Under the pieces are notes generated by a model, which saw nothing but the letters and a program-made list of their open reading frames with translations, had not been told where the DNA came from and did not search any database. Positions 32,397-43,489 of a DNA stretch of 64,000 nt are shown here, one piece after another (positions within the stretch are counted from its first letter, which is position 1; every line of letters begins with the position of its first letter). Where the stretch lies: NCBI GenBank assembly GCA_031763025.1, contig JASSKH010000045.1:1965501-2029500 (forward strand). Direction: 5' to 3'. The DNA is from Macrocystis pyrifera. Lineage: Eukaryota > Sar > Phaeophyceae > Laminariales > Laminariaceae. Made by a program: the position numbers and the translations under genes.

Positions 32397-32591
32397 ACGC
32401 ACATACTGACATGTACTGCTGCTGTGCCACCGAGATAGGACTAGGGATATGAAGTAAACGAGACACAAAGTGTGGTAGGAGCATAACGGCATGCCGGGAG
32501 GGCGAGTTATGTCAGGGTGTGTTTTTTTATGTCTACGCTGGCACGCTGGCCAACCTTGAAAGGTCAAGGAGCGAGTGAAAACCGAACGTCT

Positions 32592-34399
32592 TGCCACAGC
32601 AGGTATTTGCAACAACAGGTATCAGGTATCAGGGTGGTAGGTGCAGGGGGGTGGCGGAAATTTCAGGGGAAGTAGGAAAGGGCAGGGAGAAGTGATTGCA
32701 GTCAATATGTTGATATTAATAGTGGGTTTACCTTTTTTTTGTGTAGTTTCGTCAAGTATTTAGGTCTGATCGATCATCTCTGGAGTAGTATTGGATTTTG
32801 GATTCCCTTCTTTCTGTATGTGGATTGATGGTGCGATTGGAATAAGCAAGACACATCGTCAGATGGCACATTAAATATATATATATATATACAAAAAAAA
32901 TGTGTAACAGGTACCCAGTCCCACACAGGTATAAAACGGCAGTGCCGACGTTTCATACCAGTACCACCGCAGCTGGAGCACTAGGAACGTGTTTTCTACT
33001 ATACTGCATGTTTCTAGTGGGTGGTGTCTTATCGCTATATACAGCCCCTGTGAAGGTAGTGCAGAGAAATAAGCTGGTAAGATACACAGGGATGTCAGGG
33101 CACGCTGTAGTTCACGATCTTCTTGCTCCTACTGCTGACAGATGGCACCCGAAACAACGCACACACAAGAAGAGCTGTCTCAAGCTTTGTAGTCTAACCC
33201 CCAACCTGTTTGTTGCGAAGCACGAGGAAATAACGCTATTATTAGTAGTGTTGATCTACTCGATCTCTTTTTTTTTACCCAAGGACTGATATGTATATAT
33301 ATATATGTACAGAACGATAAGACAGTTGACATCGGAACAACCCTTTTGGGAATAAATGCCAACCAACACGGTCCCCCGGGACTTTGCGAGCACGGCCGTG
33401 GTTATCCCCGGCAAAGACGGGGGAGGCGACAAGGTGAGGTGCGAACAGGAAACAGAGCATCCGAATCGATTGGTGGACCTCATCGCGAGCTAGCTCGCAA
33501 ACGATAAAAAAAACTGATTTATCTAAAAACATATTTCGATCTGTCACACCCGACCTCAATCAACTTGATATCTGTACAAGCTGGGTCCGTCGAAAACTGA
33601 GTAAAGACTATCCATTTTAAGTGCTACTTTGCAGCGGTTCACGAGATACGACCTTCCCCCGGCAGAGACGGGGCGGGGCGAGCAAGGTGAGGCGCGAACA
33701 GGAAACAGAGTACCAATTGGCAGACTTCATTGAGGTGAGGACTTAGCTGAAGACCCTACGAGAAGACCGATATATATATATATATTGCGCAGTTCGCCAC
33801 CCATGAAGAAATACTGCCACAACACATATTTCATACGTAAAACGAGAACGAGGTATACACGATATATAAATGTTGGGTTTCCTGCGACGCCCCGCTCAAT
33901 TTTGCCTGTGTCGATCTGAAAAATTAAGCTCGTGTTTGGACATATATATGCAGACAATTTCAATGCGAGCCCTTTCTTTTTCTTCGGAAAAATTATGCGG
34001 TCACTTTCGTAGTTCTCCGGATCTCTGTATCGGTCATATCTCTCGAACAGAAAAAGGGGCTTGCTTTCCACTTGTGGGTTGGTGCATGATCAACATCGTG
34101 TAAAAACATTGCTATCTAAACAGTATACTTCGAAGTAGAACGTACATATCGGGTAGTAGTATTGAGCGGGGCTCGGCTAATCTGCCGCTTTGGCAGGACC
34201 ATGGCTGGCCCAGCTCTTACGCAATGTGTGTGTGTGTGTTCTTCACATTAAACCGTTCTTCTACTCGTCGACATCCAGCAAGCCCAGTGTCCGTGCTGAT
34301 TCTTCACCCTAGAAAGATACGAGCTCTGTGGTCACAGACTACGACACAGAGATAACACACCGTGATGCATTAATAGCCTACGTAATACCATGCCTTCGC
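32592..34399. other. Left part of the spacer, no gene supported
   Basis: This is unique DNA between the arms. It contains (TA)n tracts near 32,875, 33,295 and 33,775. A loosely duplicated block, GGTGAGG.GCGAACAGGAAACAGAG, occurs at about 33,432 and 33,690 with similar surroundings. A 129-codon ORF at 32,900-33,289 (plus) resembles nothing I know, and I do not call it a gene. Confidence 0.5.
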
Positions 34400-36003
34400 A
34401 CTAGGTGCGGCCGACACAACATACATACATACGCCAGCAACCAAAATACACCATAAAGAAAGAGAAGCAACGAAAAAACCAAACCGAAAAAGAACAAGAA
34501 AAAGAAAAAGAAAAAGAAAAAGAAAAGGGGAAGAATCCCAAATAAATAAATAAAGTGGGAAGCCAAAGCTCAGACACATACATACTTACCCCGAGCATGA
34601 GCCAAAAGGGACGTGCAAGGGGAAAGATACGAGAAGGAAAAAGGGGACTATGCATCCCGGTGAACACTTAACTAAGTAAAAAGAGCAATATTGAGTGGGC
34701 CAAAATACGCTCGTCACCCACCCACTATGTAGTACTTCTTTCATAGGGATAAGAAGGGAAAAAAATCTAAATGCATACCGAACGGCCGCAGCAGTTGGCG
34801 GTACGAGTAGCAAAGAAAAGTCCAACCTATTAGTCGGCCTGGTACCTTGCTACCCTATCTGCGGTCTCTCTGCTACTCTCTTCTACCGCAGTTTCCCTTC
34901 TACTCCTCCTGTTCCCCCCCCTGCCCCCATACACTTGTACGGTGTTCCCTCTACCCCTCCTGCTGTTACCCCTCCCCCCATTCCCTCTAACACTACCTGC
35001 AGCGGATGCACGGCGCTGTCTACTCAGCTTTGCCTCAGCCTCGTGCCACCTGCCCATGAACTGTTCAGCTGCTTCGAGGATTCCCCGGTACCACTTTCCC
35101 GTCTGTTTTGCTGCAGTGGGCCACAGTGCGGTCCCAACTCCAAAGACTAAGGGGGAGTCTTCCGTTGATCCCTCGGTGGCTTTGAACACTCTAAGGTCCT
35201 CAGCAATTGCCCTAGGCCAAGTCTTGGGCTGCCCGCCTGGTTTCGGGCTCCCCCCACCAGCGATCGTCCCGAACATCAACCGACTGGGCAATCGCCCCTC
35301 GTGTTGCCGCACCACAGCCCCCGCAAAGAAGAGTCGCCGTTTACGGATGGTCGTTTCGATACTTTCGCATCGTGTTATCCTGAGCGCCTTCGCATACGAG
35401 AGGGTGGTGTGGTCGGTGCGTAGTCGGCGCTGGAAACCAATGACTCGCAGAAGGACTTCGTGGTGGGCTGATCGAAGCTTGGCGAAGTGGTCCGCATTGA
35501 GGGTCCACGTCACGCAACCGTACAGCAAGGTCTCAATCACCTCGGCCTTCAGCATCCGGACTTTCAGACTAAGCGGTGCGTTCGTCCTATCGTACAGTTC
35601 CGGACCATACCGTTTGAGGCATGCCCGCATCAGACGGATTCGTCGCTCGATTTCGAAGGAGAGGTCAGCGTTCTCGTGGATAATGCCTCCTAGGTACAAA
35701 AACTGGGTCGTCTGTTTATACTTTTGGCCTGCAGCTTCGATCGCGAGCGGTGAGGTGGTAAACGTCTGATCCGGTGTTCGTAGGAGCATCGTCTCTGTCT
35801 TCTTCTCGGATACCGTGAGACCTACTGCTTCGAAGACAGTCACGATGACTGTCATCATTCTTGCAAGGCCTTCCGCCGACTTCGAGACTATTCCTGCATC
35901 GTCTGCATACAACATGCCCCACACAGCCCTTTGCACGCATGCCAACGGTTCCTCTTTTCCGACAACCCTATCCTCTTCGAGATGAACCAAATCCCTTACG
36001 ATA
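34400..36003 (-). mobile_element. 5'-truncated LINE in the spacer
   Basis: The C-terminal reverse-transcriptase half is intact (ORF 34,830-36,038) and is followed by a noncoding tail of about 400 bp down to an AAAGAAAAAG-rich tract near 34,500 (plus strand). Homology to LINE protein begins abruptly at about 36,003 with IVRDLVHLEEDRV, the usual sign of 5' truncation at insertion. Part of the tail (34,625-34,765) recurs at 63,861-64,000 in inverted orientation. It is a relative of the arm LINEs but a distinct subfamily, with LYADDAG as its active-site box. Confidence 0.82.
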
Positions 36004-36038
36004 CATATGCGAGACGAAAACAATAGGCATAAACACAC
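34830..36038 (-). CDS. C-terminal half of LINE reverse transcriptase
   Basis: 402 codons without interruption. From about residue 14, DLVHLEEDRVVGKEEPLACV leads to MLYADDAGIVS (catalytic Asp pair), then LYLGGIIHENADLSFEIERR, AEVIETLLYGCVTW, IRKRRLFFAGAV and an Arg/Gly-rich C-terminus. The first dozen residues come from flanking DNA. The N-terminal RT fingers and any endonuclease are missing, so it cannot be autonomous. Confidence 0.85.
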   Translation of the reverse strand: MCLCLLFSSRICIVRDLVHLEEDRVVGKEEPLACVQRAVWGMLYADDAGIVSKSAEGLARMMTVIVTVFEAVGLTVSEKKTETMLLRTPDQTFTTSPLAIEAAGQKYKQTTQFLYLGGIIHENADLSFEIERRIRLMRACLKRYGPELYDRTNAPLSLKVRMLKAEVIETLLYGCVTWTLNADHFAKLRSAHHEVLLRVIGFQRRLRTDHTTLSYAKALRITRCESIETTIRKRRLFFAGAVVRQHEGRLPSRLMFGTIAGGGSPKPGGQPKTWPRAIAEDLRVFKATEGSTEDSPLVFGVGTALWPTAAKQTGKWYRGILEAAEQFMGRWHEAEAKLSRQRRASAAGSVRGNGGRGNSRRGRGNTVQVYGGRGGNRRSRRETAVEESSRETADRVARYQAD

Positions 36039-36203
36039 ATTAGCCTGGTAAAATGGTATAGTAACATGGCACCCGTCACCGTGTACGCCGCAGAGCGACA
36101 GGACCTATGCCTCGTGGTAGCGGCGCTATGAGGCTTGAGACGGGACTCGTTCAGGATCTCGTGTGAATAACGCGACAACAAAAAAGTGCAATTAATGGGT
36201 GGG

Positions 36204-36545
36204 TGTTAAGGTCTTAGTCCGTTGGGCTGAAGGTAAAAGGTTAACCAGTCGCCTACCCAATCTAAGCCTCATAACACTCTCCCCCCCTGGAACGGACCGG
36301 ATATACGGGTCGACGCGTGACACCAACACGCGGTTCTAATTTCTGGGGATCCAGAAGTATTTTTTCAGGTTCTTGACATGAAGAAATTCACTTTTCTTTA
36401 AAAAGCGATTTCATGGTGGACGTGAGATTCAAACTCACGACCAACGACCCATGTCCTGCCGATGACGCCATTTGTTAAGGTCTTAGTCCGTTGGGCTAGA
36501 AGTAAAAGGTTAACCAATCGCCTACCCAATCTAAGCCTCATAACA
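36204..36545 (-). mobile_element. TRIM-like miniature LTR element
   Basis: Two 73-bp direct repeats (36,204-36,276 and 36,473-36,545) each begin TGTTA and end TAACA on the plus strand. They enclose 196 bp with no coding capacity. Read on the minus strand, a purine tract (GGGGGGGAGAG) directly precedes the downstream repeat, and TGGCGTCATCGG follows the upstream one as a possible primer site. TGGG flanks both ends. The two repeats differ at about 4 of 73 sites, so the element is old compared with the gypsy copy. The interior contains a tRNA T-arm-like hairpin (GTGAG-TTTGAAT-CTCAC). Confidence 0.75.
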
Positions 36546-36899
36546 TGGGTGTGTTTTGCGGGCTTTGTGCGCCGGTTTTCGCCTCCATTGTCGTTATCGT
36601 TATCGACTTTTTGGGGTTTTCGGTACGGTAATGATAATTATCGTTATCGTTCTCGAAATTATTTCGGCCTTATCGTATCGAAACGTTTCTGGTTTCGAGA
36701 ACCAACACAAATGCCGCTACATGAAGAGTTTACGCTTTACAGGCGTCGTCGTCCCGGCACTGGGACTGCTGTACCGCTGTATCTTTGATTTACGGTTATA
36801 TAATATGTTGATCCCAATATACGTAAAATAATGATTGTAAGGACCGAACAGGTCAAAGTAATAAAACGGCTCTATTTCGTAGGCATTTGGAAATATATA

Positions 36900-37012
36900 T
36901 TACGGGGGACCATATTAATAGTAAATAGGACCAAATATTGTTAGTAATAATATAATAGGGAAGTATATAGGTTGTGTTTATCGCAGGTCCTGTTTACTAT
37001 GGTCCCCCGTAA
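36900..37012. mobile_element. TTACGGGGGACC MITE, copy 2
   Basis: 113 bp, with the same termini and middle as 7,035-7,140. One arm has a 6-bp extra ATTAAT-like insert. TA precedes it but does not follow it. It lies in the spacer. Confidence 0.8.
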
Positions 37013-38799
37013 CGCCAAGTACCGGGTGTACGGTTGGTGCGAAACAAAGTAACGTGTCGTGCCCCCCAGAAGGAGATGTGGCAGACAACATAAGAACCAG
37101 CAAAATAAACAATACCATGACACTTGCTAATAAACTGAGTAACACTATTAAAAATAGTAAGATAAAGCACCTGAGGGAAGAACTGGCAAACCGATTAAGA
37201 TAAAGCACCTGAGGGAAGAACAGGCAAACCGAAGCACAACGAAACAAAACAAAAAACAACCTGTAGACAGCCGCAGCAGTTTGTGGTGCGAGTCGCATGT
37301 AGACAGGTTCTATCTTCTATTAATCGATCTGATACCCGCTAATAGCCATCCTGTCTGCCGTCTCCTCCCTGTTTTCGTCAACCGTGCTCTCCCCCCGGAA
37401 ATGACATGGGCTAGGCAGCGCAAAACAACAAAACGAGCTCGCCGTCCACATGCTGCCCGTGAGCGTGTACTGTTTTGTTAAGAACACCATACATATGTAT
37501 ACACTTAAATTGAGGTCGCCAGACTTTCGGTTTTCACTCCCTCTTTGACCTTTCAAGGTTGGCCAGCGTGCCAGCGTAGACATTAAAAAACGCACCCTGA
37601 CATAAATCGCCCTCCCGGCATGCAGTTATGCTCCTACCACACTTTGTATCTCGTTTACTTCATATCCACAGTCCTATCTCGGTGGCACAGCAGCAGTACA
37701 TGTCAGTATGTGCGTGCTGTACAAGTATACCTGATGGGACACGCCCGAGGGCGAAATGCTATAATACCAAATAGTAAAATCATATGATCCAGATATCAAA
37801 ATAGTGAGATCATACCTGGTAGGTATTTACCCCGACGAAATCACACATTTTCTTTTTGGAATATATACGATCATGGACTTTTTATATTACCTTGGTTATT
37901 CACTGGAGGATCTTCCACATCTATCCCTTTTTGGCAGGTGATCATATCCATCCATCCGTGGTGCTGGCACATGTTGTTGCTGTAGTTTGTTCTCACATTA
38001 ATTCATCGCCACAACAATGCAATGCAATGGCATTCTGTGGTGGCAGGACAGGCTCCAATAACTAAGCAAAGAATAATACACATGACAACCCTCCCAGCAC
38101 ATTTACACCTCAGATTAAAAATACAAAATGAAGTCCGCGCTCGTGCGTATCAGGTACATGCGGTACGCTGTACAAGTTGCCACATTAACCGAGAAAACCG
38201 CACACTACCCGGAAAAAAATAGGCAAGATGAAAAAAACAACTCGACATCGAAAAAATCGAAAAACGAAGTCGAAAAATCAAAAACCAAAAAGAAAGAGAG
38301 AGAAAAAAAACGATTCAAACAAGAAAGCAAGAAATCAAGAAAGGAAAGCACACAAGAGAATGCGCAGATTTTCGCAGACTGCAGGCTCGCAAGCTACGCG
38401 AGGGGTGTAGAACAGAGATAAGAAAAAAAAAAAGAAACATACTTACTCCGCTATTAAGAACACCAGAGAAGCAAAAAAGAAGGTAATAAACAAGAAGAAA
38501 CGACAACGAAAAGGAAGACGATGAAACCAACCAAAAAAAAACAGCAGATAGCGAACAGTATAAAGGGAGATACAGACAGAGACACAAAGCAAACGGGAAA
38601 AAAGGAAAGAGGAAAAAAAAGAAAAGGAAGAAAGGGGACAAAAAGGAGGCGGGGGGGAAAGACAATACGAAAGACAGGCACTGGGGCATACAGACACGCA
38701 GAGATGCCCGGGTGGCACCATGCTAGTTATTTGGGTCTCAAAGAAGGGAGCGCATCATGACAATGATGGCCATATCCAGGTGTCAGTCTGTTGGGCAGA

Positions 38800-40790
38800 T
38801 CGCCTACCCCCCCCCCCCCCCCCCCCTCTCCCCTCGCCTCCCTTTCGCCCCTGCCATTTTGCGCACGTGCACTGGCGTCAACGGTTGTAGTCGCGGTTGC
38901 AGTCATCCTGTGCCGTTCTGCCGATGCCTCCTTCCAATCCTTGTGCCCTTTCCGCATGAAGACCTCCGCCCTGCCTCGACCCCTCGGAACTATCTGCCGG
39001 CTCTCTGTGCTGCTTCGCGCCACCCTTCGAGCTTGACGCCAACCTCCTTGAGGTCCTCCTCAAGATACCTCAATCAGTCCCACTCTTGTCCTCCAGAGTA
39101 GCCCTTACCCCCGACCATCTCCCCAGACATCACCTTCTTCGGCAGGCGATCCTCTCCCATGCGTGTCACACAGCCCGCAAACAATATAGTCTACGCCTAC
39201 GTACCGTCGTCTCTACGCTCTCGGAGTTTGTCTTGAGAAGCGCGCTGGCATGAGATAGAATGTGGTCTTCGCGCTTTCGTTTTTTTCCAGCCAAGGCATC
39301 GGAGGAGCATCTTGTGGTGGACGTCCCGTACCCTGCCGTAATCAGTCTTGCTCGGGCTCCAAGTAACGCATCCGTAGAGCAACGTTTCGATCACCTCGTC
39401 TCTCAGCATCCGCACCTTTGGGCGTAGGCGCACACCCGGGCGGTCATAGATTTCCGTCTTTATACCGCCCGAAGCACGCCCATGCCCTCTGGAGTCGACG
39501 CGCTACCTCGACACTTCTGCTCGTCCAATCTGCGCTGATAGCCCGCCCAAATACACAAACTCGAGTGTTTGTTTGTACGCTTGGCCGGCTGCGGTGACGG
39601 TGAACGGTACTTTCCCCCCATCTTTCGTCTGCAGACACATTACCTCCGTCTTGGCCTACGAGGACGTAAGGCCGAACGCAGCACAATGCACATGCAGTCA
39701 CGATCACCGTCACCATTCTCTCCAGGCCGTTCGGTGATCGTGAATCGATGCCATCATCGTCCGCATACAACATTGCCCACAATGTTTGGACCTCTTTATC
39801 CTTCCCCTGTCCGTCGGCGTGCCCGGCCCACGCTTCTCCCCTCCTCTTTTTCCCCTTCCCCTTTCGTTGGAGTTGCACCATGTTGTCCGTATTGGCTGTA
39901 TCAGCGGCGAAGCGTTTCTCCGCCACACTCAGTACCTCTGTGAAAATACGTTGAACCACAATGGCGCAAGCACACACCCTTGCCGAAGGCCCTGCTCCAC
40001 GTCGAACACATCTGAGCACTCGCCATCATCCAGCGGCGCGCATGCTCGCATGCCGTTGTGGCAATGCCGTATAACGGTGAGCATTCTAGGTGACACGCCA
40101 AAGCGAGCCAAGACGGTTCACAGGAGGTTCGGTAGACGGAGCCATAGGCTTTGGTGAGGTCGACAAAGCACATGAACAGCGGGGTGTCCTTCCTTGCCAA
40201 TTCCTGCAGGCGTCGCACCACGTACATCGTGTCGAACGTTCGGGCCTAAAGCCGCACTGCTCCTCTGGCAGGATGCCTTCCCGTTCGCTGTAGTCGCTGA
40301 GGCGGCGCGCGATGACTTTGAGAAGCATGCGCGACAAGGGAAATGCCACGTTAGTTACCACACTCCGTTCTGGCTTTCTTCTTGTGCAGCACCTTAATCG
40401 TGGCATCCTTCCATTGCTGCGGCATGACCCCTCCCCTCCGCATAGCGACGATGATCTCGTAGAAGCTTATTAAGGTGTCAGAGTCTCCTTCGTCGGCCAG
40501 AACCTTCAGCAGTTCTGCTCGGAGACCATCAGGCCCAACCGGCTTGCGTTTCGCCATCGCCCGGATCGCTTCTTTCACCTCGGACCTAGACGGGACATCA
40601 TCCAGCGGACTGCACGAGGGCCAGATCTTGAGCTCGTTGACGATAGACGGGTCGAGGGTCAATGACTTGGTGCTCAGCAGCATATAGAATCACCTTACCC
40701 ACCGTTCCCGGATGAGGTCGATGTCCCGCAGTAATCTACGATACTCATCCCCGATGTACTGCGAATTGAATGTCCTCTTCCCTTCCACAT
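38800..40790 (-). pseudogene. 5'-truncated, frameshifted LINE, right arm
   Basis: Mirror of 28,846-30,840. Pieces are AKRKPVGPDGLRAELLKVL (40,351-40,683), [40 protein letters not shown] near 39,765 and IETLLYGCVTWSPSK near 39,390. It has the same frameshift positions as the left copy, for example the early stop after [11 protein letters not shown]-run of about 20 at 38,807-38,826 corresponds to the G-run near 30,805. The active-site box keeps YADD here, while the left copy reads YTDD. Confidence 0.86.
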
Positions 40791-41939
40791 CCATCACCTT
40801 AAGGTGCTTGTATGTGCTGCTGTTTGATGTTTGTCCCGTAGTATATTATATAAACCCTTGCTGGAGGTCGCCAGTTTGAGTTTTTTTCCATCACGAGACA
40901 TACACCTCCTACTCCCTATTAGTGTTGATACTACAACTACTAATATAATTGCAGCGGTGCCTGGAGATACGAGTGTTCGTGGCACTGCTCAATGTCTAGT
41001 CAGTTGGCTACTGCTGTGACCAGTTTAAAGCTTCCTTGATACTGCAAGGAACCAGCGCAGACATTTCTTGTTTGCCTTGCCAGGACTTTACATGAGTTTG
41101 GTGGCACCACCTTACTGTTTACAGGACAAACGTACCTATGCAGCCCACCGCAGGTGCTTTCAATAGTACTCCAGCTAAAACTGAAGTAGACCCGATAACT
41201 CACAACGCAGATTCCATGCATGGTTTTAGCGTTGGCAAGTGGCTCAATCAACACTTGGCACATGTGCGGCATCCTACCTCCCCCTTCTGTTTGCTCGAGG
41301 CCGACAGCAAGCATCATGTCAGCATCTGATTCACTTACTACTTTATTTTTCGTCTACTGTATGTAGGTGCCTATAAGCACAAAGGAGACGATTCCAAGGT
41401 TGTGTTGAAATCCTGTCGCACCCAGCCGGCTTTTCGATGTTCTCCGTTCGCTCATATGAACGCAAACACGATCGCAGACAAGCGCTCTCGTCCCAAAATG
41501 ACTATGCTGATAGTCGCAAGTTGCCTGGCCAACATCGGTAACCCGCATGCCAGTGCGACATTGATATGGGCTCTCTTGCTATGCCGAGCTATGACCAGCT
41601 TATTTATGACGAAGGACATCGTATTATCATACAAGGGGGGCTTCGCCGCGGCGGGCTGATGCCCGCCTGCGGCTTCGCGCATGCCCGTATTGTAGGTAAA
41701 TGGAAGCCGGCCGAAAAAACGATTGTACTCCTAAGGGGTTTACGGTGGAAATTATCAATAAATACTAAACATTAATGGAGAGGAGGCATTATTATTTTAT
41801 TATTCATGACGCTCGCCGTGACCGCCAGCTTCCTCGACGCTGTTGTTGTTGTTGTTGACGTTCTCCTTATGTTTGTTTTTATGCTATGCTCGCGACATCC
41901 GCCCACGAAAAGCAACACCACCGTGCTGCCATACTTTAC
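40791..41939. other. Right-arm mirror of 27,706-28,845, no gene recognised
   Basis: The same hairpin (near 41,660) and ORFs as the left arm occur here, with a few percent divergence. Nothing further is supported. Confidence 0.5.
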
Positions 41940-42440
41940 CCTGAACGCATGCACCGTCATAAATCTAAATGAAAGCCTCTGTCTGACCGGGACGTGAGAT
42001 GCAGGTAAGGTTGGACCTGCTGCAAGTACTTGGTGCGACCGATCTATCTGTACTGCAGGGGAACGCTCAGAATGCATACACATATCATTTCAGTATGACA
42101 GCACCACTGCCGCTTCCTCCTTGGTCCACTCGAAACACAAGTACCACCGTTCTTGTCAAATCAAAATCTGAACGCGTACATAACTAACCTTGAATGGACG
42201 CGTACAACATCACGAATGAAAGCCTCTGCCTGATCGGCACGTGAGATGCAGAGATGCAGGCAAGGTTGGACCTGCGATCTGCAGCAAGTACCTGGTGCGA
42301 CGGATCTATCTATACTGCAGGGGGCACTCAGAATGCGTACATTAATTTTTTCAATATATGACGGCACGACGGCGGCTTCTTCATCGGTCCACTCGAAACA
42401 TATAGGTACCACCATTCTTGCCAAATCAAAACCTGAACGC
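41940..42440 (-). repeat. 240-bp direct repeats, right arm
   Basis: Two units mirroring 27,116-27,705. The partial unit of about 74 bp between them in the left arm is missing. Confidence 0.72.
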
Positions 42441-42654
42441 GTACAACACTATTAATACAATTTAACGACAGTCTAATCGAAGAGTGTACAGCAGATGAAG
42501 CAACCTGCTGTATGATGCACCTACTCGGCTCGATGGATGACTGCTTTGTTTACACTGCAACATAACGCTCAACATATACCTACCAGGTACCCTGGTATGT
42601 TGGAAGGCAATACTCAACACTATACCGATACCTGGCAGTCGTCATATAATTATT

Positions 42655-42937
42655 TATCACACAGCACACAGGATCGTGCTGCTGCTGTAGAAACATAAAT
42701 CACGAGGAGATAAACTGCAAAAAAAAGTGACGAGCACGGCAGGGCAGCGCGCCCCGTCTGGGGACTGCGCGAGCCGCACACGTTCTCGTTCACATACCGA
42801 TTTTTCTTTTTGCAGCTTGCCGTAGAGAGGCTATTTTTTTTCATCATGACCGAACCAACCGGAAACATCAGGCATCAGCCCGACCGAGCTTGCGGGAGAG
42901 AGCACAATTTCTCCTCGCCAAACAAGAAAAATAATTA
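42655..42937. other. Right-arm-only segment
   Basis: About 280 bp replaces the distal half of repeat E found at the mirror position. Part of it (CGCGCCCCGTCTGGGGACTGCGCGAG) resembles 44,020-44,060. No coding signal is seen. Confidence 0.5.
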
Positions 42938-43060
42938 CATACTTGTAAAATTCGGTAAAAATGGAATATAGACGAGGCGTATTACGCAGCTTGCAAAGTT
43001 GAGTATCAACTATTTAATCAGTCGAACTCACAGCTGACGTGTTTCAAAATTTATAAAATA
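42938..43060 (-). repeat. Dispersed repeat E, half copy
   Basis: The first half of repeat E on the minus strand, the mirror of 20,844-20,965. Confidence 0.7.
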
Positions 43061-43074
43061 TGCCGGTATATTTA

Positions 43075-43415
43075 TTTCGATCTCCTCTAAAAAAAAAAGA
43101 GATTATTATCGTTTGCGACGAGTTGAGAATCTCTGAGTGATACGATGAAGTGCGTTGTTCGTACCGGAAAGTCGTGGATGATATAGTTTTTTGTGTATCA
43201 GTAAAATATTTCTAACCCGCTGCAAACGATAATTAATTATAACTTCTTTAGGGGAGGATATCGAAATCAAGAAACGATGAAGTGCGTTGGTCATTCCGGA
43301 AAGTCGTGGATAGTAATTTGATGTATCATTCAGGGATTCCTAACCCGCCACAAATGACAATTGATAATTATAACCTCTTGTCGTGTGGAGAAGATCGGAA
43401 TCAAGAAACATAATT
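43075..43415. mobile_element. Fold-back element cluster, right arm
   Basis: Mirror of 20,436-20,770, with the same long inverted termini and CCACGACTTTCCGG core read on the minus strand. Confidence 0.6.
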
Positions 43416-43489
43416 CACTATTTCCTATTTTTGGGGAGGGCAAATGACCTCGCATGCCCGAAGTTGACCGGAAACATCAGGCACCAGCC

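Larger units (their letters stand above)
2320..32591 (+). repeat. Left arm of giant inverted repeat
   Basis: The reverse complement of 37,524-61,950. Matched pairs run in order: 3,196/61,143, 4,177/60,162, 11,604/52,686, 12,490/51,800, 14,167/about 49,753-50,092, 28,955/40,683 and 31,720/37,960. The coordinate sum is about 64,300 out to 20 kb and about 69,640 inside 27 kb. The step equals the LTR element at 21,087-26,846, less small differences. Homology ends inward near the CCGAA of AAAACCGAACGTCTT. Confidence 0.93.

Noticed and set aside
32900-33289. 129-aa ORF in the spacer as a gene
   Set aside because: No motif, no paralogue in the window, and AT-repeat borders. Length alone is not enough.
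36900-37012. Small-RNA hairpin gene
   Set aside because: The inverted repeat is explained by the MITE also found at 7,035-7,140.
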